DNA of 17,684 nt, from assembly GCA_030833825.1 (NCBI GenBank), contig JAURGL010000018.1, positions 1 to 17,684 on the forward strand, given 5' to 3'. Position 1 is the first letter of the stretch. Each line of letters starts with the position of its first letter. Positions 6,913 to 12,030 of the stretch are shown piece after piece. The notes below the pieces were generated by a model. It was not told the DNA's origin, did no database searches, and saw only the letters and a list, made by a program, of their open reading frames with translations. Source of the stretch: Vulcanococcus sp. SFB_649D_100_25 (GTDB taxonomy: Bacteria; Cyanobacteriota; Cyanobacteriia; PCC-6307; Cyanobiaceae). The translations under genes and the position numbers were made by a program.

Positions 6913-7163
6913 GAGCCCGGCAGATCCATCGCCTGGTGGTCCCGATCGCAGCAGCGCCCCTCCTGCTGACGGCCCTATCCGGATCGCTTTACAGCGCCCT
7001 ATTGGAGCAGGGGATTGATGCGTTCTGGCTACTCCAGCTGCACGCGGGTCGCTTTGGAGCGTTGAATCTGCAGCCCTATTACTCAGTGCTCCTGGGCCTG
7101 TTGACCATCCTGTTGATCATCTCAGGGCTGAGCTTGCTGCTTCCTCGGCGCCGGATCAGCTGA
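6909..7163 (+). CDS. Small two-helix membrane protein of the DUF305/DUF3721 operon
   Basis: An 84-residue integral membrane protein. After a basic start (MRARQIHRLVVPI) comes a first hydrophobic helix (about residues 9-31, PLLLTALSGSLYSALL), a loop with FWLLQLHAGRFG, and a second helix (about 57-77, YSVLLGLLTILLIISGLSLLL) ending in PRRR. The layout, with a His near the first helix, LHAG in the loop and a Ser/Gly in the second helix, resembles the membrane part of PepSY-associated proteins, some of which carry haem or metals, but no PepSY domain is present. The start overlaps the DUF3721 stop by 4 bp. It is the last gene of the operon; the hairpin that follows is oriented for the opposite strand. 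Function is not established. Confidence 0.8.
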   Translation: MRARQIHRLVVPIAAAPLLLTALSGSLYSALLEQGIDAFWLLQLHAGRFGALNLQPYYSVLLGLLTILLIISGLSLLLPRRRIS

Positions 7164-7170
7164 CAGGAGG

Positions 7171-7211
7171 TTTTTAAAAAAAGACCCGCGGGGACGCTGC
7201 CTCCCGCGGGT
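7171..7211 (-). terminator. Strong rho-independent terminator for leftward genes
   Basis: ACCCGCGGG (7184-7192) and CCCGCGGGT (7203-7211) form a perfect 9-bp stem with a 10-nt loop. Read leftward, the stem is followed by CTTTTTTT (complement of 7176-7183), a proper U tract. It closes the small minus-strand operon that ends at 7270. On the plus strand no T tract follows, so it should not efficiently end the DUF305 operon. Confidence 0.88.
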
Positions 7212-7269
7212 ATCTCCCATAAACCCGGGCCTATGGAAGCGCCCTTGGTGCTGCCTGCCATAGGCAGGA

Positions 7270-7458
7270 CTACCCATGGGTCATGGGTTCTTTCTTTTTC
7301 ACCACGCAGCCCGCGACGCCGCAGACCACTTCAAAGTCATCGCCATCCTTGACGTTGAGGGCGCGCTTCTGAATCGGGCGGCGGGGGCGAAGCCCTTTCA
7401 GGCGTGAGGCGGATTCGATCAGACGCTTTTTGATGCTGCGGAACACGCCAAACGCCAT
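7270..7458 (-). CDS. Small basic hypothetical protein, 62 aa
   Basis: I do not recognise a family. The product starts MAFGVFRSIKKRLIESASRL and is strongly basic in its first half (KGLRPRRPIQKRALNVK), then has DGDDFEVVCGVAGCVVKKK with a Cys-x4-Cys pair. The basic character could mean nucleic-acid binding, but nothing proves it. A good ribosome binding site (GGAG, 6 bases before the ATG) supports the start. It lies 14 bp after the stop of another small gene and is followed by a strong terminator, so it is the last gene of a two-gene operon. A perfect 10-bp palindrome, ACCCATGGGT, lies at 7272-7281 across its last codons. Confidence 0.7.
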   Translation of the reverse strand: MAFGVFRSIKKRLIESASRLKGLRPRRPIQKRALNVKDGDDFEVVCGVAGCVVKKKEPMTHG

Positions 7459-7472
7459 TGCTGACTCCGGAT

Positions 7473-7667
7473 CTACCGCAGTCCTAGCAGTGAGGGGCCC
7501 TGGTGTCCGCTGCCGTTGAGGTTCGCATCAACCTCGGCCAGCCGCTCCATGATCCGGGCCTGGTCCACGTCGGAGAGTTCGCCGCTGGGCATCCACTTCA
7601 TGCAGGTGGATCCGAGGCAGTCCTGGCTACTCCGACCGTTGCTGTGGCCTTGATCGAGGGTCGTCAT
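7473..7667 (-). CDS. Small hypothetical protein, 64 aa
   Basis: No family recognised. From ATG 7667 the product begins MTTLDQGHSNGRSSQDCLG and contains a Cys-x4-Cys-Met-Lys-Trp-Met segment, then a helical acidic stretch (DVDQARIMERLAEVDANLNG). AGAGG eight bases before this ATG is a reasonable ribosome binding site; a GTG three codons upstream (7676) is less likely. An opposite-strand frame covers the same bases but is composed of low-complexity residues. The gene sits directly upstream of the 62-residue basic protein and probably shares its transcript. No signal peptide or membrane helix is visible. Confidence 0.62.
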   Translation of the reverse strand: MTTLDQGHSNGRSSQDCLGSTCMKWMPSGELSDVDQARIMERLAEVDANLNGSGHQGPSLLGLR

Positions 7668-7764
7668 CGCGCACACCTCTCAGCTCTGATGGCTTGATTC
7701 TGCTCCTGAGAGCCCGGCTCAGCTACCCCCAAAAGGGAGGGATCAACGCAGTGCCCTGCAACCT

Positions 7765-8271
7765 TCAGGTCAGCCAATCCAAGGGCAATGAAAAGGTCAA
7801 GACCCCATGGGTGTTGGCACTGGGGCCTGGCGTGATCGCGACACAGGCCAGCTCCCGGTCGTTCCACGCCTCCCTCGACTTGGCGGCGAAGGCGGCTGAA
7901 TCACCCACCGACCAGACCGCATGCCCCTTTTCTTCCCGTTCCTCTCGGTAGCGCTCGTAGATCTCTGCGAAGGCCTCCGCCTCGTCTCCATCGAGAAATT
8001 CAGCCAGGGCGGCATCGGCATCCAGTTCCCGGGCCCGTTTCAGAAAGGCCTGGAGGAGTGGGTTGTCGAGGGCACTGCTGGCCACCAGGACTGAATTGAT
8101 TGTGCCGATGGCGCTCGTCACCACCTGGGGGGTGGTTTTGCGGGCATCGATCACCGCACAGATGCTGGAGAGGGACCACTCCCGCTCCGCCTTCACCAGG
8201 CTGGCGGGGGCCCGCAGTAGAGGGCGCACATCCCCCACCAGGTCTTTGACGAACTGCTCGGCATCACCCAT
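7765..8271 (-). CDS. Hypothetical protein, 168 aa
   Basis: I do not recognise a family. The product begins MGDAEQFVKDLVGDVRPLLR and is a mainly helical, soluble, acidic protein: a region rich in Ser/Val (about residues 45-68, VVTSAIGTINSVLVASSALD), then a very acidic middle (ELDADAALAEFLDGDEAEAFAEIYERYREEREEK), then a C-terminal part with AVWSVGDSAAF and LACVAITPGPS. The last part may be a small beta domain. Codon use matches the surroundings and the frame is long without stops, so it is a real gene. It starts 28 bp after the stop of the membrane protein upstream, with no good ribosome binding site, consistent with coupling in one operon. Confidence 0.78.
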   Translation of the reverse strand: MGDAEQFVKDLVGDVRPLLRAPASLVKAEREWSLSSICAVIDARKTTPQVVTSAIGTINSVLVASSALDNPLLQAFLKRARELDADAALAEFLDGDEAEAFAEIYERYREEREEKGHAVWSVGDSAAFAAKSREAWNDRELACVAITPGPSANTHGVLTFSLPLDWLT

Positions 8272-8299
8272 GGGCAGACCGTAGCGATCCTGCGCCAGT

Positions 8300-8647
8300 T
8301 CAGGGGCGCTGCTGCTGCCGCCACAGCCAGAAGGCCCGAATCAACTTGCGGTGGGGAGGCGTCACATCCACAAGGGGGCGCGGCGCAGCCCGCGACTGCA
8401 GGGTCTGGAACAGGTTTTCGAAGGGCGTTCCAGCAAAGGGATTCACCGGCATCTGCTGGGCTTCCTTGCGCAGGCTCCGCAGGGTGGGAATCAGGAGCAG
8501 GGCCACCAATAGCGAGAGCAGCAGCAGATAGGGCAGCAGGCTTGCCAGCCAGATCGTCATCACCACCGCCCCGGCGGCCTGCAGGACAACGTTGATCCAG
8601 CGTGGTTGTTGACGGCCTGGCTGCGCTCGTCCTGGCAGTTGCTTCAC
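8300..8647 (-). CDS. Hypothetical membrane protein, 115 aa
   Basis: A small integral membrane protein of unknown function. It starts at GTG 8647 with a basic, Gln/Pro/Arg-rich N-terminus (GRAQPGRQQPRW), followed by a continuous hydrophobic region of about 35 residues (roughly 20-55) that can form one long or two short helices, then a basic/cytoplasmic-looking tail (LRSLRKEAQQM, then a Pro-rich stretch and a C-terminal RKLIRAFWLWRQQQRP). The start codon overlaps the stop of the 54-residue ORF upstream (GTGA, bases 8644-8647). Together with its neighbours it forms a tight leftward cluster of four genes. Confidence 0.75.
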   Translation of the reverse strand: MKQLPGRAQPGRQQPRWINVVLQAAGAVVMTIWLASLLPYLLLLSLLVALLLIPTLRSLRKEAQQMPVNPFAGTPFENLFQTLQSRAAPRPLVDVTPPHRKLIRAFWLWRQQQRP

Positions 8648-8808
8648 TTGTTGTTTTTCAGGATCGACTGGAAGCTGCAGATCTTGCTGACACTGCGCGC
8701 GTCGCAGAAATCAATCCTGTTTTTGGAGGGTTGTGATCTCAGCTGGGCCGAAAGGATCCCCGTGACCATAAAGGTCAGCCAAAACCCTCCTGCAATCAGC
8801 TTCCCCAT
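8644..8808 (-). CDS. Small hypothetical membrane-type protein, 54 aa
   Basis: A short gene found by reading the minus strand. It begins MGKLIAGGFWLTFMVTGILS, a likely single membrane helix or signal anchor (about residues 4-20), then a hydrophilic Ser/Asn/Lys-rich tail with two cysteines (DFCDARSVSKIC). GAGG five bases before the ATG is a good ribosome binding site and lies across the stop of the upstream 38-residue ORF. The stop overlaps the GTG start of the 115-residue membrane protein by 4 bp. The combination of ribosome binding site, hydrophobic start and coupling on both sides supports it, but the family is not recognised. Confidence 0.6.
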   Translation of the reverse strand: MGKLIAGGFWLTFMVTGILSAQLRSQPSKNRIDFCDARSVSKICSFQSILKNNK

Positions 8809-8815
8809 CAGGACC

Positions 8816-8932
8816 TCAATGATGGGCCGTGCTGTGCATCGCGATCGCCAGCTCCCTGATCAATTCCCGGACCCCATAAAGGGCCAAACCAATCACAATT
8901 CCACCCACCAGCAGAGGAAGGGCATAGTCCAT
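8816..8932 (-). CDS. Tiny single-span membrane protein, 38 aa
   Basis: A 38-residue ORF starting MDYALPLLVGGIVIGLAL, with one strong membrane helix (about residues 5-20) followed by an amphipathic charged segment (GVRELIRELAIAMHS) and a C-terminal His-His. The design (short N-terminus, one helix, charged cytoplasmic tail) is like many cyanobacterial small membrane proteins of thylakoid complexes, but I cannot name it. AAGAGG eight bases before the ATG is a good ribosome binding site. Its stop lies 7 bp before the next ATG. It is the first gene of the four-gene leftward cluster and lies 66 bp after the pseudouridine synthase stop. Confidence 0.65.
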   Translation of the reverse strand: MDYALPLLVGGIVIGLALYGVRELIRELAIAMHSTAHH

Positions 8933-8998
8933 GAGCGGCACCTCTTCTTTGCCCTGTCCTATCTCCGGAATCCAGAGATGGCATCCCTGCTGCCTGCC

Positions 8999-9685
8999 TC
9001 ATGGCCGCGCCAAGCCGCCGTTCCCGCCACCTCCAGCTCGGCCTGATTTCCCTCCCCCGGCCCGGCCGCCCCGCCCCGGGGAGTGAGGACGCCGCTGCAG
9101 CAGGGCCTGGAGGCGCTGCATCTCAGAGTTGCTGGCTTCCCTCCACTGGCCTGGCGAGAGGTCCTCAAGCTGGAGGCAGGGGCCTCCATCCATCAAATCG
9201 ATCCCGACCCGCAGCAGGCGCAACGTCGGAAAGCCAACCGCCGCAGTCATCCGCCGGACCTGCCGGTTCCGGCCCTCCCGCAGCTCCAATTCCAACCAGC
9301 TGGTGGGGATGTGCAGGCGGCTGCGAATGGGGGGGTCCCGCTCCGGGATCAGGGGATCAGCGATGAGCTGCGCCTTCGCCGGCAGGGTGCGCTGACCCTG
9401 GATCACCACACCATCGCGCAGGTTCTGCAGGGCCTCAGGGCTTGGAAGGCCCTCCAGTTGTGCCCAGTAGCGGCGCCAGTGCCCCCAACGGGGATCGGTC
9501 AGCCGCTGCTGGAGCCGCCCCTCACTGGTCAGCAGCAATAAACCCTCGCTGTCGGCATCAAGTCGGCCGGCCGCGTAAACCCCGGGGACAGGGATGAACT
9601 CCGCCAGGCAGCCCCAACGGGATCCCTCCTCCGGGGTGAATTGACTGAGCACCCCGTAGGGCTTGTTGAACAGCAGCGTGGTCAG
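8999..9685 (-). CDS. rluE: RsuA/RluE-type 23S rRNA pseudouridine synthase
   Basis: Predicted to isomerise uridine to pseudouridine in rRNA; the family fits RluE (23S rRNA). The catalytic motif GRLDADSEGLLLLT with its essential Asp is present, followed by the Arg-rich ELREGRNRQVRRMTAAVGFPTLRLLR motif and a Gly/Arg-rich tail (GRGGRAGGGKSGRAGGGG) that may bind RNA. The first ATG/GTG/TTG in frame is GTG 9652, which starts inside the conserved N-terminal KPYGVLSQF motif and would delete KPYG. The frame stays open to 9730, encoding LTTLLFNKPYGV, so the true start is upstream at a non-standard codon; CTG 9685 is given here as a guess. The position uncertainty is real; the family call is secure. Confidence 0.85.
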   Translation of the reverse strand: MTTLLFNKPYGVLSQFTPEEGSRWGCLAEFIPVPGVYAAGRLDADSEGLLLLTSEGRLQQRLTDPRWGHWRRYWAQLEGLPSPEALQNLRDGVVIQGQRTLPAKAQLIADPLIPERDPPIRSRLHIPTSWLELELREGRNRQVRRMTAAVGFPTLRLLRVGIDLMDGGPCLQLEDLSPGQWREASNSEMQRLQALLQRRPHSPGRGGRAGGGKSGRAGGGGNGGLARP

Positions 9686-9701
9686 GGCACTGCAGCGCCG
9701 T

Positions 9702-9791
9702 TCAGGAAGCCTGGCGAGCCTTCCAGAGATTCACAACCCCGATCGAAATCATCAGCAGGCCCAGGTCCATCGACAGGGGAGGAAGAACCAT
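9702..9791 (-). CDS. Possible 29-aa membrane mini-ORF upstream of the pseudouridine synthase
   Basis: A 29-residue frame starting MVLPPLSMDLGLLMISIGVV, with a hydrophobic helix of about 15 residues and a basic end (WKARQAS). It lies immediately before the pseudouridine synthase start region; its stop (9702-9704) is 17 bp from the proposed CTG. No good ribosome binding site precedes either ATG (9791 or 9770). It could be a leader peptide, a small membrane protein, or chance. Confidence 0.33.
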   Translation of the reverse strand: MVLPPLSMDLGLLMISIGVVNLWKARQAS

Positions 9792-9885
9792 GGGATCAAA
9801 CCGAGGCGGGAGTCGGGACCTTAGCGGTTTCGGAGGCCACCTAAGCTGTGGGGAGTGCACAGTGGTCGGCCCCTAGCAGCAACGC

Positions 9886-10152
9886 ATGATTGAGACCTCC
9901 GGCGTCATCGAGAAGGAACAGGGCAACGGGTTCTATCTGGTCACCCTCGAGCAGCCTGCAGGCCACCAATGCCTCTGCCGGGCTGCGGGCAAGCTGACCA
10001 AGTTCCGCATCAAGTTGCTGGCCGGAGACAAGGTGCTGGTGGAGATCAGCCCCTATGACCTCAGCCGCGGGCGGATCACCTACCGGGAACGCAATGCCAA
10101 TGCCGGCCCGCGTCCCGGTGGCAACCGCCCCGGCGGCCCGCGCCGTCGCTGA
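9886..10152 (+). CDS. infA: Translation initiation factor IF-1-like protein
   Basis: An S1-like OB-fold protein of 88 residues. The core matches IF-1: MIETSGVIEKEQGNGFYLV at the start and LLAGDKVLVEISPYDLSRG with RITYRERN at 47-71. The usual IF-1 loop His-Ile-Ser-Gly-Lys-Met is replaced by RAAGKLTKF, and a Gly/Pro/Arg-rich tail (about 18 residues) is added. IF-1 proteins normally bind the ribosomal A site; this one may be a second IF-1 or a specialised RNA-binding relative, since cyanobacteria usually carry the normal infA in the ribosomal protein operon. A -10-like TAAGCT at 9842-9847 lies 38 bp upstream of the ATG. It is convergent with trxB, with 16 bp between them. Confidence 0.85.
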   Translation: MIETSGVIEKEQGNGFYLVTLEQPAGHQCLCRAAGKLTKFRIKLLAGDKVLVEISPYDLSRGRITYRERNANAGPRPGGNRPGGPRRR

Positions 10153-10168
10153 GCCTCGCCTCTAGCCC

Positions 10169-11539
10169 TCAGAGCAGCGCTTCGATTGCAGCCTTGAATT
10201 CGCTGCGCTGCTTCACCCCCTTGAACTGCTGTTTGAGCTCCTTGTTGAAGAAGAGCTGAACCGTTGGGGTGCCTGTGACACCGGCCTGCTGGGCGATCTC
10301 CTGCTCAGCTTCGATGTCGATCTCCACCCCCTGGGCCAGGCCGCCCAGTTCGTCGAGCACCCGCTTGAGCTGGGGCTTGAGCACGTGGCAGGGCCCGCAA
10401 GTCGGTGAGGTGTAGACCACCAGCAGGGGCTTGCTGCTGTCGTGATACAGCTTGCGCAGGGCAAAGCTCCCCTTCTGCCAGAGGGCATCGGGGTCGAAGT
10501 TGTCCGCGTCGCTCACGGCCGTGCGCTGGCGCTCCCCCACCTCCACGGGATCCACCGGATCGTGGCTGACGGTGACGGCGAGGTCGTGCTCCGTGAGCCA
10601 ACGCTCCGCCGCCAGGGCGGCCTGGCAGCCACTCCCGGCGGCCGTGATCCCCTGGCGCCATTCCGCATCGGCCACGTCCCCGGCGGCATAAACCCCTTCG
10701 AGGCTGGTTTCCGGATGGCCCGGGCGGGTGATCAGGTAGCCCTTGGCATCGGTCTCCAGTTGCCCCTGCACCAGGCGGGTGTTGGGGGTGTGTCCGATGG
10801 CGTAGAAGAGGCCCCGGACGGGCAGGCGTTCGCTGCTGCCATTGACGCTGTCCCGCAGGTCGATCGCCTCCAGCCACTCCGTCCCGGTGCAGTCGGCCAC
10901 CTGACGGTTCCAGTGCACCTGGATGCTGCTGTTGGCCAGGACGCGATCGGCCATCGCCTTGCTGGCCCGCAGCTTGTCTCCCCGCACGATCAGGTGGACC
11001 CGGCTGGCGTACTTGGTCAGATAGACCGCCTCCTCGCAGGCGGAGTCACCACCGCCCACCACCGCCAGATCCACATCGCGGAACTGGGGGGTGGCACCGT
11101 CGCAGATGGCGCAGGCGCTGATCCCTGCGTTCCAGAAGCGCTCTTCACTGGGGAGCCCCAGTCGGTTGGCACTGGCCCCGGTGGCCAGGATCACCGCCTG
11201 GGTTTCGATCGTGCGGCCCTCCGCCTGGATCCGGAACGGTCGCTGGGAGAGATCGATGGCATCGGCATCGGCCTCCACCAGGCGGGTCCCCCAGCGGACG
11301 GCCTGGGCCTTGATCCGATCCATCAGCTCCGGCCCCAGGATGCCGTCGGGGAAGCCGGGGAAGTTCTCCACATGGGTGGTGGTCATCAGCTGACCACCGG
11401 GGATGCCCCCATCCTTGAAACCGGTGATCACCACAGGCGAGAGGTTGGCCCGGGCGGCGTAGATGGCTGCGGTGTATCCGGCCGGACCGGAGCCAACGAT
11501 CACAAGGTTTTCGACGGGCCCTGGAGCACCAGCTGCCAT
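10169..11539 (-). CDS. trxB: NADPH-thioredoxin reductase with fused thioredoxin domain (NTRC)
   Basis: Fusion enzyme that moves electrons from NADPH via FAD to its own thioredoxin domain and on to targets such as 2-Cys peroxiredoxin, in the cytoplasm. The reductase part (about 1-320) has FAD motif GSGPAG at 16-21, redox pair Cys143-Ala-Ile-Cys146, NADPH motif GGGDSA at 162-167 and GVYAAGDV at 282-289. After a linker (about 320-355) the thioredoxin domain has Cys-Gly-Pro-Cys at 381-384 and the cis-Pro loop GTPT at 423-426. All key residues are present and 456 residues is the usual NTRC size. The ATG at 11539 is preceded by a hairpin-forming region and no clear ribosome binding site. Upstream on the same strand lie a small acidic protein and an SF2 helicase. 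Confidence 0.97.
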   Translation of the reverse strand: MAAGAPGPVENLVIVGSGPAGYTAAIYAARANLSPVVITGFKDGGIPGGQLMTTTHVENFPGFPDGILGPELMDRIKAQAVRWGTRLVEADADAIDLSQRPFRIQAEGRTIETQAVILATGASANRLGLPSEERFWNAGISACAICDGATPQFRDVDLAVVGGGDSACEEAVYLTKYASRVHLIVRGDKLRASKAMADRVLANSSIQVHWNRQVADCTGTEWLEAIDLRDSVNGSSERLPVRGLFYAIGHTPNTRLVQGQLETDAKGYLITRPGHPETSLEGVYAAGDVADAEWRQGITAAGSGCQAALAAERWLTEHDLAVTVSHDPVDPVEVGERQRTAVSDADNFDPDALWQKGSFALRKLYHDSSKPLLVVYTSPTCGPCHVLKPQLKRVLDELGGLAQGVEIDIEAEQEIAQQAGVTGTPTVQLFFNKELKQQFKGVKQRSEFKAAIEALL

Positions 11540-11541
11540 TG

Positions 11542-11567
11542 CTTAAGCGGAATGACTTCGCTTTAAG
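11542..11567 (-). promoter_or_regulatory. Inverted repeat in the trxB 5' leader
   Basis: On the minus strand, CTTAAAGCG and CGCTTAAG form an imperfect inverted repeat (one-base bulge) separated by 9 bases, ending two bases before the trxB ATG. In RNA it would place the start codon at the foot of a hairpin; in DNA it could be an operator. The TAGACT hexamer just upstream (complement of 11568-11573) could be a -10 box. Function is speculative. Confidence 0.35.
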
Positions 11568-11663
11568 TCTAGGGATCGATCCGCCGCCCTGGTGAGGTGC
11601 CTTGGTGGGCCTCCCTGGTGCGCCAGTGGACGGTCGAATAACTCTGGGCACCTAAAATTTGAT

Positions 11664-11682
11664 TCTAAAGATTATCTTTAGA
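11664..11682 (-). terminator. AT-rich hairpin at the 3' end of the 81-aa gene
   Basis: TCTAAAGA (11664-11671) and TCTTTAGA (11675-11682) are a perfect 8-bp inverted repeat with a 3-base centre, overlapping the stop codon of the small gene. Read leftward it is followed by ATCAAATTTT, a weak U-rich tail. It could be a weak terminator or attenuate readthrough into trxB. Confidence 0.4.
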
Positions 11683-11923
11683 TTTCGAGAAGGCCGTCGG
11701 GCTCGTTGCTGTTTTCGATTCCGGGAAAAGCACTCAGGTCGGGAACCATCAAGACCTGCTCGGCCATCAGTTCAGGGTGCTCGTCAATGCAGAGGATCCA
11801 TTCCCGGAACTCCTCAGTCAAGGCATAGCTGTCTTCATATTGCTCCCGATCGTCGAGGCAGGCGATGCGGCCAGTGGACCAATTGATCGCCACCGTTAAT
11901 CGGCGTTGGATCGAGCCTTTCAT
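11678..11923 (-). CDS. Small acidic hypothetical protein, 81 aa
   Basis: No named family recognised, but it looks like a genuine conserved cyanobacterial protein. From ATG 11923 it begins MKGSIQRRLTVAINWSTGR and has IACLDDREQYEDSYALTE, then FREWILCIDEHPELMAEQV and an end with PDLSAFPGIENSNEPDGLLEI. It is acidic and soluble, with no signal or membrane segment. An upstream ATG (11968) in the same frame would add 15 basic residues that look less conserved, with an AAGG only two bases from it; the shorter start is preferred but not proven. It lies between an SF2 helicase and trxB on the same strand and may be co-transcribed with either. Confidence 0.7.
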   Translation of the reverse strand: MKGSIQRRLTVAINWSTGRIACLDDREQYEDSYALTEEFREWILCIDEHPELMAEQVLMVPDLSAFPGIENSNEPDGLLEI

Positions 11924-12000
11924 GGGTCGCTTGCGCGTGAGACAAGGTTGGCGACCCGTGGGCCGCATTGCCTTGTCGGTTCGCAGAAGTTCGCATCTTT

Positions 12001-12030
12001 TGCTGCAATCAATGTGTATTCATTGCTGCA
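12001..12030. repeat. 30-bp imperfect dyad between helicase and small gene
   Basis: The 30 bases from TGCTGCAATC to CATTGCTGCA read nearly the same on both strands: TGC, GCAAT and AAT match their mirrored arms, with mismatches at two arm positions and at the centre. It spans the last codons of the helicase and lies upstream of the 81-residue gene, so it could be an operator or a weak terminator. No function is demonstrated. Confidence 0.35.

Noticed and set aside
7695..7730. Palindrome-like GAGCCCGGCTC near 7710, similar to TGAGCCCGGCTCA at 3435-3447
   Set aside because: A shared 12-base GC-rich string is expected by chance in a window of this size; too short to call a repeat family.
6724..8851. 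GCGATCGC (HIP1-type) octamers near 6724 and 8844
   Set aside because: I noticed only two in the window, so there is no sign of the strong HIP1 enrichment seen in some cyanobacteria.
10442..11566. Long plus-strand frame opposite trxB
   Set aside because: It is a GC-driven antisense frame; the NTRC protein is complete on the minus strand.
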